Assembly (NCBI GenBank): GCA_951213105.1
Contig: OX578139.1
Span: forward strand, 75,473,184-75,537,183
Length of the DNA stretch: 64,000 nt
Direction of reading: 5' to 3'
From: Amaurobius ferox
Taxonomy: Eukaryota; Arthropoda; Arachnida; Araneae; Amaurobiidae
Notes under the pieces: generated by a model
Databases searched by the model: none
Told to the model about the DNA's origin: nothing
What the model saw: the letters and a program-made list of their open reading frames with translations, nothing else
Made by a program: the position numbers and the translations under genes
In this document: piece by piece, positions 13,345-24,790 of the stretch
Position numbering within the stretch: the first letter of the stretch is position 1
Layout: every line of letters begins with the position of its first letter

Positions 13345-14567
13345 TTTCTGTTAAAATTTGCGTTTCGTCTAAAATCAGTTCTGTTAAAATTTGTTTTCTG
13401 TCTAAAATCATTCCTGTCATTGGCGTATCTGTCCGAGCCATCCATATATTTAAATTTACCTTGGTTTTGCCTCTGAAAATCATTTTTGTTACGCGGGACC
13501 TCAAAATTCCGTTCGCCATTCCTATGTGTATATTTTTGGCTACCCATTCTTCCTTCATTAACATATTCGTTTCCATAAGTTCGCTTTTCCTCCCTATAGT
13601 CTTGGGTACGTGAGGGGTAAAATCTATCTGGGGGTACATTGTATGTCGTATTGGGAAACCTCTCCGCATAATCTTGTTGGTGACGATTGGGGGATATTCT
13701 CCGTGCATAATGTTGTGTTGGTCTGCGCGAAGAATTATGCCTGGTCTGTAATGATATGTGCGCTTGATTATTTCTCTCTCTAATATAATGCCAGCAATCC
13801 TGCATAAAGTGTCCAAATTTACCACAAAAATCGCATGAATATGTGTTCGTTATCTGATAATCATTTTTGTTTTCTCTAATTTTAAGATTATTTATTTCTT
13901 CTGTTATTTTTTCCAGTAAATTAGAATTAAATTGTTGTTGTTCCTTTTTAAATGTTTGAATATCACTGTACTGAGATATGTTATTTAATTCAACTGTTGT
14001 TGTCAGATTGGCCGCTTCTAAGTTTTGGGCAATTTTTACAGCATCCTTAAAGCTTTTTGGGTCATTTTTCATAATTTCTTTCCGATATTCGGGCTCAACT
14101 GCCTCCAAAAATTTACTTAGACTGAGTTTGTCCATAATTGCGTGTATGTGTTCATTAAGTTGTGTTTCACCCACGTAGTTTAAAGTTAATGTTGTAATTC
14201 TATGTGCTAATTCTTTAATATTTTCTCCCTTAGTTTGTTTAGCAGTTGAAAAAAGAATTTGATTTGTAGTGACATTAGGTTCGGATGTGAAAAAATCTAG
14301 GAATTTTTGCTTGAAAATGTCGAAAGATGTTTCGCTACGCAGATCTTTTGAGCTGATGTAAAATTTTCTTGCGTTTCCGCGCAGACGGGATTTAACAATT
14401 TCTAGCTTCTCTAAATCGTTCCAATTTGTTAGGTCACTTAAAGATTCCATCTGTTCGAAAAATATGGAGGTCTCATTTTCGTCGCTTCCGCTCAGTTCTC
14501 CTAACAATTAAATAATCCCCGGAATCCTACTTGTAGGCGTTACCGTCATATCACCCCTTTCTGTCAT
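13335..14567 (-). pseudogene. gag: Gypsy gag with CCHC zinc knuckle
   Basis: The frame codes for a ~390-residue Gag: a helical capsid-like part, then one CCHC knuckle (CDFCGKFGHFMQDC) near 13795-13840, then a long Arg/Asn-rich tail with repeated FRR/FNR motifs that probably binds RNA. The most likely start is the ATG at 14565-14567, but an in-frame TAA at 14508-14510 interrupts the frame 19 codons later. The long open part therefore begins only after that stop. Gag ends with a TAG at 13335-13337, directly after a TTTAAAC slippery site. The family is clear; the early stop suggests a defective copy unless it is a sequence error. Confidence 0.88.
13338..13344 (-). promoter_or_regulatory. Candidate -1 ribosomal frameshift site TTTAAAC
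   Basis: On the minus strand the last gag codons are AAT TTA AAC TAG. The heptamer T TTA AAC is therefore in the correct zero-frame register for a -1 slip, immediately before the gag stop. Shifting -1 here enters the long pol frame with no stop before the protease DSGAS motif. TTTAAAC is one of the canonical X XXY YYZ slippery heptamers. No downstream pseudoknot was modelled. Confidence 0.75.
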
Positions 14568-15168
14568 TTTTAAAAATTGTTAAGTTTTCCCTTAATTTTC
14601 TAATCCAAAATTTCTATCCCTACGAACAATGCGCGTTTACATAAATACAACACTTTTCATGCCACATAAAATACAATTATTGATACTCAAAAATCTTAAA
14701 CATAAAATCATACTCCTACGCAATTCTTATCTCCCAGAAATTTAGCTCCCAAAAGAATATTACCATCCATTATTAATTTTCTCCAATTTTTCTCCCCTAA
14801 CTCAATATATTTAAATCCTATAATTATTTTTCTTAAATATACACAATATTTCTTAAAATACACACATCATATACATATGGCATAACACTTGTGACAACAT
14901 CTATTTTCTTAAATGTCCTCATTTCCTTACGTTACGTTTACTTTTAAAGTTTAAGTTTTTATTTTAAATTTATTTCAAGATAATCTTATTTTATTTCAAG
15001 TTAATTTTATTTTAAATTTTATTTTAAGTTAATTTTATTTTATTTTAAGTTCATTTTATTTTAAATTTTCCTATCGCGCGCATTAATTTTAATTTATTCA
15101 CAAAAAAAAAAAAATCAGTTATTTTAACAATTATTTTTATTTCGCATCCTGGTTATCGGAACCATTTT
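14568..15168 (-). other. Leader between 5' LTR and gag of the gypsy element
   Basis: About 600 bp of AT-rich non-coding leader with TTTTATTTTAAGTT-type runs (14940-15065). Next to the 5' LTR the minus strand reads TGGTTCCGATAACCAGG, starting about 5 bp from the LTR edge. It begins TGG as a tRNA primer-binding site should, but the matching tRNA could not be named. Confidence 0.5.
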
Positions 15169-18100
15169 TGTTATGTGGGTTTTCACCACACGTCCTGTTA
15201 GAACGCATAAATTAGTATAGTTTCTCATCTCCGACATTGGCCGTGTCGAACAAAAATACATAGAATTAAATTAGTGGCAAATGAGGACAACGGACATGAT
15301 ATAAAACAATAGCAATGTGTTTTATTGATAAAAATGAAATTAAAAAATAATAATATTAAAAACATATTTGATTGGTTCAATTAACATTCTTAACAAATTA
15401 CAATGACTCTCCATTGACATTTTCAAAAATCAAGAATACTTAAAGAATGTATGTAATTAAAATCTCCATTTATGTTTGCAATTAAATTCGTCCCTACTAT
15501 TTACTCAAGTGTGGATTTAACAAGATGTCGAGAGAGTAAGACGTTAATTAAAACTGTGTCAAAAGACTAGATATGTGATACATGCATTTCATACCTTCGA
15601 ATATCGTTGGATGTGACACTGGATACGGGGCACTTCGGTGGAGGAATCGCCGGACATCGCTGCAGACGTAATTTTTGAGAGACTCTTCTCTCTCGAGCAC
15701 ACAAACCAATTCTCCGTTCTGTCTCAAGTCTTAAACTCAATTCCCGTTCTTTCTGAAAATTCTCAAACTCTCTCGATCATCGGGAAAAAATGTCTCCTCC
15801 TACACCATTAAGCCCCAGGTTTGTTACTGGTCCCCCCAATCAACGCCCCTGGTAGCTTCATTGGATGTTTCCAAAAAATGTCCAGTTATTGGGTGCTGTG
15901 CTGACAGGAGGATGCTTAGAGCAGGAATAAGAAGTAGAGTGATTTAGCCCATTGGATTTTCCCCAAAAACATGTTCCGCAGTTAATCACGTGACTACCGG
16001 CAGACGAGCTGCCACATTTGGCGGATCTATCTATTACTCGGTGTGTTTGGCGATTGGCATCTCTAAAAGAACAAGAAAAGCTTGCTTAGTTTGTTCTTTA
16101 ATTTAACGAAAATATATTTTCGGTGTGTATTTTAAAAATCCAGCGAAAACAAAAATATAGTATTTGATATTATTAGAATAGGAAAGGATTCTGTATTCCT
16201 CGTTTAGTTTGGGGCCTGTTTGGAATAGAAAATTACCTTTCTAATAAACTTTTTATTTCAAAAGTAGAAATGTTTTAAATAATATTTCCTTTAATCTTGA
16301 AATTTATTTTAATCTATGGCAGAGGTGGCACATGTGATTCTCTTCTTTTCTTTCTTCATTTTTCCTAAAAGTGTGATCGTTATTTTTACCAAAAATGTCC
16401 ACAAATTAAGCTTTTTTCCTATTTTGAGGAACTTCTATGAGAATTTTAATTAAATATTTCTTTACTTTACGATCGATTTAAAAAATAGCTTCAACTGTGC
16501 ACATGTGCCCCATTGGAGGGGCATTTGTGAACATGCTTGGAGCGTAACGATAAAAATAAATCAAAATTTTCTGCTTTTTAAAAAAGTCTTTAATGTAGTG
16601 AATTTATAGATATGTGAACTAATATTTATTACAAAAATATTTTTGAGAACTGAAGCTAAAATAACATAATTGCGCTTTTTAGCAGAATGTAATTATAAAC
16701 TTGATCATGCAAAAGAAAATGCACGTTAAATTTTTTATAGAAAATGAAAAGATATACTGTGAAGAATGACTAAGCGTCTTAAAAAGTGAGGTGACAAATG
16801 TATTGCTTTTAAACAAAAAAAGTTGGGATCACTAAGAATTGCCTATTCTGACACTATTCATATGTGGGAAGAAGCCGAAAAATATTTTCGGTTTGAGCAA
16901 TATTTGAAAAAGAAAAATATAATGAAAAAACTTATAACAACACAATTTCAAATTTAAACGATTTTAATGTACTGAAAAACAACATAGAGCAAGAGCTACT
17001 AGAAAATCATAGACTAAAGACTCGATATATATCGCTGAAGAAAAAGACATTCCAGATTCAGATTTTCTTGAATTATTCCTCAGAAATGAACCCCTCTTTA
17101 CGGGCCCAAGACGGACAATTCTTAAACGGTTTAAAATCTAAAGAATTAAAATATACAACAAAAGGCCGATCTATACTAAATTTGGAATTTCTAGCTGTTT
17201 AGATTTTCAAATTATTCCCAAAAAGTAGTACATTCCTATTACGGGCCCGTGTCGGTTGTCGGGTTAGCCCGATAAGGTTCAAAATCCAAAGAATTAAAAT
17301 GCACTATAAAAGGCAACGATTTTGATGTTCCTGTGGTTAATGGAACCTGATTAGTTAAAGCATTAATAATATAACTTACACTGACAAGCATCCGACCAAG
17401 TTATACAAAAGGAACTTACCATGAAACAAGAAATACAGTTCCCTTCTATAAATATTATACATATCAAGCATTTAAAACGGCATTAGATATTTTTCAATAG
17501 GCATTTAAACCAAATTTTGATATATTATAGCCAAATAAATTATTAAAACCTGTTAAACAAAATAATTTAGTTGATTTAAACTAGCAACTACCGTATTATC
17601 AATATTAAAAAATATATATGATATACTTAAACACAAACAACATGAAACTTATTTAGCACTTTGTAAGTAAACATAGTAGAAACATGTTTAGCTTTTATTT
17701 TTACAGAGCCATTTGGCGTATAAACTGTCGCCAAAACGAACCGTTTGAATAATTTTGCATGTATGCAAATCATTTAAACGAATTTGACTAAAATCCAGTT
17801 TCTTTAATAATAAATAGCAAAAAAGTGCAAGTAGTACATAAAAATAAAATAATTTATCAAAAAATAGCAATATTATATAGCTTGCTACAATGCAAATCAC
17901 AAATTTAGATCAACCAGGCTGTTCAATAGTGAAATTAATACCAAAAAACTACACAATAACAAAAAATTAATGAATAGTTATACATAACAACAAAACGTTA
18001 TGGATCCTCCTTTTACTTGTATTTCTGTACAGTTGTAACAGCAGCATGACGAAACCATTTTAATCTCTTTTAAATAATTAATTTGACAAGCGTCCATTGA

Positions 18101-18507
18101 AATAACATTGAAATGACGGGAGGAGAAAGAAGTTCTTGCCGGCAATCACGTGGTTTAACGATGGAACACCAAATCAAGGGTTATAGTAACTCTACTTCTT
18201 ATTCCTGCTCTAAGGGAGGATGGCGGTCACCCCAGAATTAATATCTGGCAGGTGGACCGCGGGTTCTCACGACCTTGCGTGCACGTGCACCCGAACCGGA
18301 CAAGGGTCAGCTCTCCCCAAGAGCGCCCTGCTGCGCCCCTTTGTAACTGGGGGATCGTTGTCCACATTTCCCAGAAACATGGCTTGCTCATCCTTTTGCA
18401 GGTGTTTTCTTAGGGAAGTGTATATGCATTACAGGAGAAGTACAGGGACCGTCTTTGTAGGTTACACTCCTCCATAATTTGCAATGTCCCAAATTTGCCT
18501 TGGGACA
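15169..18507 (-). repeat. 5' LTR of the gypsy element, split by a DNA transposon
   Basis: The LTR sequence occupies 15169-15914 and 18223-18507. Removing the 2300-bp insertion and one 8-bp target duplicate leaves exactly 1031 bp, equal to the other LTR. Confidence 0.93.
15915..18214. mobile_element. 2.3-kb DNA transposon with 26-bp TIRs and 8-bp TSD
   Basis: The ends are perfect 26-bp inverted repeats starting CTTAGAGCAGGAATAAGAAG, and GGAGGATG is duplicated on both sides (15907-15914 and 18215-18222). The other LTR has the empty site, with a single GGAGGATG. An 8-bp duplication fits the hAT or P superfamilies, but the terminal bases do not match the usual hAT CAG ends. No intact transposase was found; scattered frames (for example 17000-17200) may be a decayed one. 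It is younger than the LTR element it sits in. Confidence 0.9.
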
Positions 18508-18512
18508 CTATC

Positions 18513-18729
18513 TATGTATTGAATGTGGGATAGATTTCTTACGCTACAGAACAGCAAGGAAGAAATTGAAAAATAATAAATGTACACAATGTCAAATTAC
18601 CTAACTCCTTTGATCGGTAACCTATATATGCAGTCTATAAAGAAAATTAAATAAACATCAAATAAATGTTATATTTAGTTTAAAGGGGATCGAAAGTGTA
18701 GTAGTAATTTGGAATAATAAAAATAAATT
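18513..18729. other. Flank between gypsy element and Penelope pair
   Basis: AT-rich sequence with no feature that can be supported. Confidence 0.5.
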
Positions 18730-19167
18730 TTAAAAAATGGTGGATTAGCATTCAAGGATGCTCAACACTGGTAAATTTAACAAAATCCGAGAGTCCGGAT
18801 TTTGATACTTCACACTGTTTTTATGTTACTTCATTCGCTAAATAGAAGTATGTACTCGCCTATATCTTTTTTAAAGATAAAAGAAATTTACAGTATTTAT
18901 TTTTTTTTACTTTTTATTTACCAGAAAGAAAGAAAATTCTTTGAGGTTCATGATTTTTTTCCCGATGAGTTAAAATGGATAAATGAAATTTAGAAAGATT
19001 GGCATCAACTTTACATGCGATACAGTTGGTTCAGAAAATAAATTTTGATTGTTTTCCATTAATTTTGAAAACAAATTTTTTTAATATTAACTTTCGTTGT
19101 AAATACTCAAATGCCAAAGGATGTTATATTCTATTGAATTATTACTCGCAGAATATAATATATATAA

Positions 19168-21150
19168 CAAGAAAGATCAATCATGCATAAGCATTGATTA
19201 TGAAACACTTTCCAACTGAAATGTAATTTCATTTAAAAATTTCTAAAATGTGATTCATTCAGTGGTAATATATTTTACATTATCACAGTACTACAGTAAT
19301 TTATTATACTTAAATATTTAAAACTGTATCGAAATATAAATCATCTGATTCTTTATGCAAAATCAATGAATATTTCATTCATATAACTTGTATTCCAGAC
19401 TCCAGAGCTAAATAATTTTGTGTGAAAAAAATTCAGCAATTCTTATGTAATTCATCTTACAATCGCTTGAGATATTTGCATTCTGCATATGTTAAAATTA
19501 GGCTTCCTTGAAGAAATAATAAAAGTTTAGGGATCATTTAAAATCACAACTATTGTAATTGCATAGGCACGGAATTTAGATACACAGATAATACACAGAT
19601 AATATATATGTGTATGTGTATGTACTCAAAGTATTGGAATCGTGCCGAAGATCGGAACTCGAATTTTCAAAGTATCTACACGTTTTGGGACTTCTAGAAC
19701 ACGAAAAAACTACTTTTAGGAAGACGTCTGTGTGTGTAAGGGTGTATCTGTGTATGTTTCTGTGTGTCTGTGTGGATATTACATCCACTCTAATTGAAAA
19801 ACTAATGGACCGAATTTCATACAATTTGGTAGGTATGTTTTTTGTGGGAAATCCTGATGTTCATTAGATTATAGTACGATTCGTAATAAAAGAATCTGCC
19901 TTCTTTGCGAAATGGCCGCAGAAATTGCCTTTATCCACTCTAGCTAAAAACTAATGAACCAAATTTAACAAAATTTGGAGTATAATATTTCAATAACCTA
20001 CAAGTGATTTATATACCAAATTTAACAAAATTTTGTATATAAATCATTTGTAGGTTATTCTACTACGATTCGGGAAAAAGGAACGGGCTATTTTTGCGAA
20101 ATGGCCAGCAAAAATCGTTATATATAAAAATAAAAGACTACGTGTGCTCAATTATATCAATTAAATTCCTATTTTATATGTGATTTTTGACAACAAAAAG
20201 AATAAGACTAACCCCATTACTCTAGGACTAGCCGTTCTTGAGATATTCTAGTTTTTTCGCGTTTTCGCTACGCCACCTTTGACAATAAGTCCAGCTATCA
20301 AATGAGAACCAAATTTAAGTTTAACGTGTAAATTCAATGTCATTTAAAATACTTATGTTGTGCAGATAAACTCAAATTATCATTGAATAAATAAAGAGAA
20401 CGAATATGAGTCTGCAGAGAAAGACATGTGCTGTCCACATCAGAATTTTTAACAATATTACACCAATGATTTATAGAAGTGAACGGGGATTATTTTCAGG
20501 CCATTTCGAAAAAAATGTATGATCTATATTTAAAGATCCATCAAATTTTTGTCGAATAAAATGTTCAACAAATTTAAGCTGTGTACCAAATTTTAACTCT
20601 CTAGGACGTAGGAAAGTGCATTTAAAATGCCATCACTTAAATTTATCATGAAGAGTTATATAAAATTTAAAAAAAATGAAAAATTGTTATCTACCAAATT
20701 CATTTTGAAATATGAAGCCACTCCCATATGCTAAACGTTTAAGCAAATGGAGAGATATTTATTATATAATATCTCTCTCTTTTCTTTCTGGAAGATATCC
20801 CAAAGTCAGAATTTAATTGAATTTGTTTTTTCCCTATATTAAATAATTTTTTTAATTAAAAAACTACTTAACATATTTTACTGAATTTTTTTTTATATAT
20901 TCTATGGGATAATGTGAATATTTCCTAAAAATTTCGAAGCAATTCGTGAAATTTAAATTTACTTAAAAAATGTTTGCAAAATTAGGTCCCATAGGGTTCA
21001 ATGTATTTCATTTTTTCAACCCGGGTTCAATAAAAAACTAATTGGGTGATATTATTTATTTATATTCCCATAGGTCCTACAGACCGTCTGAACAACATAC
21101 TAAAATTTCATTTTGATAAACTCATTTTTACGGCAGTTATCGTGCTAACG

Positions 21151-21192
<42 letters not shown>

Positions 21193-21235
21193 ATGAACAA
21201 AGTCATAAACACTTTTCAACTTTGTTGTAAAGTGT
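19168..21235 (+). mobile_element. HINE-like 'TAA' repeat, copy B (2.07-kb form)
   Basis: The copy starts CAAGAAAGATCAATCATGC and ends GTTGTAAAGTGT, with TAA on both sides (19165-19167 and 21236-21238). It is nearly identical to copy D. The other Penelope arm (about 28460-28490, inverted) preserves the empty site, reading TATATAATAATG with a single TAA. A run of about ten ACAG units precedes the right-end hairpin. The inner part holds a GTGTGTAAGGGTGTATCTGTG stretch and paired AAATTTAACAAAATTT motifs. Apparent frames such as 21046-21246 only translate the tetranucleotide repeat. Confidence 0.85.
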
Positions 21236-21338
21236 TAATAATGTAAACGGCATGGTGAACACGTCAGCCAATAAAATTCAAAATCAAAGACAACCAACTA
21301 AGTGGTTAAAAAGTTATTTATTAAAATCTCCTTATTAT

Positions 21339-21373
21339 GACGTGCTTTCGGACATTATCATGGCCTTCATCAG
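21339..21373 (-). ncRNA. Candidate hammerhead ribozyme core, left Penelope arm
   Basis: The minus strand reads CTGATGA, then a stem GGCCAT/ATGTCC closed by GATA, then GAAA, then GCACGTC. CTGATGA and GAAA flanking a hairpin is the conserved hammerhead core, and Penelope-like elements are known to carry minimal hammerheads in their terminal repeats. Stem I and the short stem III are not convincing here, so activity is doubtful. Confidence 0.5.
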
Positions 21374-21817
21374 TGGCGAAGTAAAATAAAGTGCGAACAA
21401 GTGCCTAAGTATAGGTCATACCCGCCAGGCAAAATTTACATACATCAACTACATACAAAATTACATACATCAATTTACATATTTTTAATTTTTTAAAAAA
21501 CAACGAGGTAAAATAAATAATCATAAAAATGCATATAACCATAAGAAATAGAGCTTAATAACCAACATGAATGTCGACAAAGAATAAAAAGCAACCACTA
21601 TTGAATTTTTAGAAAATTATTTAAAGGTTTAACCCATCAGAGAGTCAAGAACGAGTCGCCAAGCATAACTAAGGCTCAAATGGGGGTCAAAATTACAAAT
21701 AGAATTACTGTAAATATAAATAAAAATGGATTCATAAAGTAAAATATTAAGGGGTTATTGCAGCTAATTAAAAGTAAAGTTATCGAACATAGGCTAAAAA
21801 TTATCGTTATTAACATA

Positions 21818-23760
21818 CTAGGCAAGAGCCGTGGATAGTTTACTATTTTTAACATCGCGAGCATGTTCAGCTAAACGAATACCGACAGTACGTTTAGTAC
21901 TGCCAATGTAGAACTTGAAGTTATTATCGGGAGATAAAAAGGGGACAACATACACCCCAGCCTGATCTTTGAAATTGTTATTAACCTTATATTTATATGA
22001 ACGGATACGATTAAATAACGTAGAAATAGTAGAATGAGCAGGCTTGAAATTAAATTGATGGCAAAAATGAATTAGAGGATTGAAAATCGTTGGGTGATAA
22101 AGAAAATTAGATTTATACGTCATAAGATCAAATATTGGAGCAAGCTTAGTGTTCGGATTCATAAAATTATTACGAATATGGGAAAAGATTTTATAAATGA
22201 ACTCGAAAGAATATCCATTTTCATAACCAAGGTTGAAGATAAAATCAATTTTAGTAACTAAGGCCGGAATAGATGAACAAACATTAAAAGCACGATTAAA
22301 AGAAGTTTTTTAGAAGAAATAGAGTGATGGAAATTAGAGGAGTTACAAGAATTAATAAAAGTAGGTTTACGAAAAAGAGTAGTGTAGATACCAAGAGAGC
22401 TTCAGGAAACAGGCACATCCAGGAACGGTAAAGAAAAATTAGACTCATGTTCAATGGTAAAATTAATGGAGGTGTAAAAATTATTGACATTATCCAAAAG
22501 ATCCAGGGGGTCAATAATACTATGGTTCCAAATAATAAACACATCATCCACGTGACGACACCAAAGATTAGGCTTGAGCGATAAAAAAGGCAAAATCTTG
22601 TTCTTGAGTTCCTGCAAAACAAACAGCCTCAGCTAAAATGCCAGGTAAAGGGTACCAGAAGATTGCAAATAAATATTATCAAGAAATCCAAAATAATTTG
22701 TGTCTGCGATAATTTTCAGAGCAGAAGTTATAGCGTCGATAGTAGGAGTATAACAATTTTGAATTAGAAATTTTTTGGCAATAATATTAATAGCAGTAGT
22801 AACTGGAACGCTAAGAAAAAGAAATACAACGTCAAAACTATGAAAAGTGCAATTTGAAACAAAATTAATATTAAAGAGATGTTTAATGAAATTATCAGTA
22901 GAGCTAATGAAAAAAACATGGTTATTAAAAAAAGGCTAAAGCTTTCTCTAAAAATTAAATAGGACCATTACTTTAGACACAGTAGGGAGCATGCGATGGT
23001 TATCTTTATGCAGTTTAATTTGACCGAAAATTTGGGTAATTGATGAGAAGTACGAAAAACGGCAGATTTAATAGTAGAAGGAAGATCGGAAGATTTCTTA
23101 AGTTTGGCCATGTTAGAGATAATAGTAGTAATCGGGAATTTTTTTAACCTGTACGCAAGCCATATCAACAATACATTTCTGCATGGATTTAAGTTTATTA
23201 TGTTCAGCAATTTCAACATGTAAATCAAGCTTATTTTTATAATTAATTTTTTTTTTACAAAAAGTAGCAAGCGAACGATATATAATAAAACTAACTCTCT
23301 CCTTTTCTGCCTGCGCCAAATGAATCAAGGCATCTTCTACAGGGGGGATTAAATTAACAGGAATGAATTTAGCAGGGGGTAAGCAAATTTAAGGCCTCTC
23401 TCAAGGGCAGTACTTGAATAGAGGAAATAATCTGGGAAGCGCAGTTAATGAACGTAAAAGGCTGAGGAGCTTTAAGCTGCGTAAGCGGGATAGGTTTGAG
23501 GGCAAGAAGATTATGTCGAGAGTATTCAAAAATGGGATGACAAGCTGAAACATGAACCTTATCCAGCGTTACAGTAGTCAAATTTGGAACACATCGTGGA
23601 TCATTTAACGAATTGGATTTATTGGTCCAGTTAGAATGTTTTTTAGAATGACGCATACTTAACTCTCCGCGGACATGGCCAAGTCTAAGTTGCATATAAT
23701 CAAAAAATAAATCAGTCATGGCACAATGGGAACAGGATCGTTCACAGGCATTAATATTGC
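21818..23760 (-). pseudogene. Penelope-like RT/GIY-YIG polyprotein, left copy
   Basis: Fragments run from high to low coordinates in several frames. The N-terminal part has a Cys cluster (CERSCSHC, about 23725-23760) and the conserved FTFINCASQIISS segment. RT pieces include the fingers/palm region (23000-23330, 22750-22900) and the catalytic RHVDDVFIIW near 22545-22575. After several frame breaks comes an intact 115-residue C-terminal piece (21818-22162) with GVYVV and FYIGSTKR of a GIY-YIG nuclease and the R..EH pattern that follows. The element makes its own cDNA by target-primed synthesis, with GIY-YIG nicking the target. This copy has multiple stops and shifts and a small deletion after LQSSG, so it is dead. 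Confidence 0.85.
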
Positions 23761-24790
23761 TACGTAAATCGCGAATAGAATAACAAAAAAACTTAAACTT
23801 AGCATATTGAATACGATTAGAACATTATAAATAGGTTTATAATGTTCTACAGAAACATTATAAATAGGTTTTTTGATAAAACAAGAGGGTGGGGGGTAAT
23901 ATAAGAATGTTTAAATAACATTAACAAATTAAGGCGACAAAGCAAACTGGTTAATTTAAATTTGAATTTGAATAGCTTATTGCGAGAAAAAGAAACATAA
24001 GATTGTTTGATATTAAAAATCAGTGTACAAAATACAGTAAATTAGGGAAATTGCAATATAATGACATAAAACCAAAAAAAAAAAGCTAAGTTAAATTATC
24101 GTTTAAATGAAATTATAGTTAAGAATAAAGTCATAAATGAACTTACAAAACTTTGAAGTACATTCTTGGTAAACATATGAGCATGTTAAAAGCTTCTAAA
24201 CCTTTTCCGTTCATTAACTGCACTTCCCAGATTATTTCTTCTGTTCGACGTACCGCCCTTGAGAGAGGCCCCAAATTTGCTCACCCCCCTGCTAATTTCA
24301 TTTTTGTTAATTTAATTCTCTCAGTAGAAGATGCATTGATTCATGTGGCGCAGCCATAAAAAAAGAGAGGTAGATTTATTATATATCGTTCGCTTGCTAC
24401 TTTTAGTAAAAAGATAATTAATTATAAAAATAAGCTTGATTTACATGTTGAAATTGCTGAACTTAATAAACTTAAATTTTGTTCAGATTTAGTCATTTTA
24501 GCAGCCGATAAGACTAAACCATTGGTTCTATTCAATCTTGATGATTACGTTGATTCCATGCAGAAGTGTATTGTCGATATGGCTTGCGTACAGGTTAAAA
24601 AATTCCCGATTATTGCTATTAACTTTAGGATGGCCAAACTTAAGAAATCTTCCGATCTTCCTTCCACTATTAAATCTGCCGTTATCCGTACTTCTCATCA
24701 ATTACCCAAATTTTTATTCGAATTAAACTGCATAAAAATAACCATCCCATGGCCCTATTGTATCTAAAGTAATGGTCCTACATATTTTTA

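Larger units (their letters stand above)
4562..18512 (-). mobile_element. Ty3/gypsy LTR retrotransposon with nested insertion
   Basis: The element runs 4567-18507 and is transcribed on the minus strand. It is flanked by a 5-bp target duplication CTATC (4562-4566 and 18508-18512). Both LTRs begin TG and end CA and are 1031 bp once the insertion in the right LTR is removed. By eye only two LTR differences were found (in the TTTTATTRATAA and AATATCKGGCAGG segments), so the insertion is recent. Inside are a leader, gag, pol (protease, RT, RNase H, integrase) in the -1 frame, a 3-kb non-coding section and a polypurine tract. No env-like frame was seen. The copy carries a gag stop, a pol frameshift in RT and a frameshift in a C-run, so it is probably not autonomous as assembled. 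Confidence 0.95.

Noticed and set aside
4567..18507. Endogenous retrovirus with env
   Set aside because: No env-like frame was found in the 3 kb after pol; the element is better described as an LTR retrotransposon.
21046..21246. Open frame with a TDRQ repeat (also at 55767-56003)
   Set aside because: It is a translation of the ACAG tetranucleotide run at the end of the HINE-like repeat; it varies with run length and has no other support.
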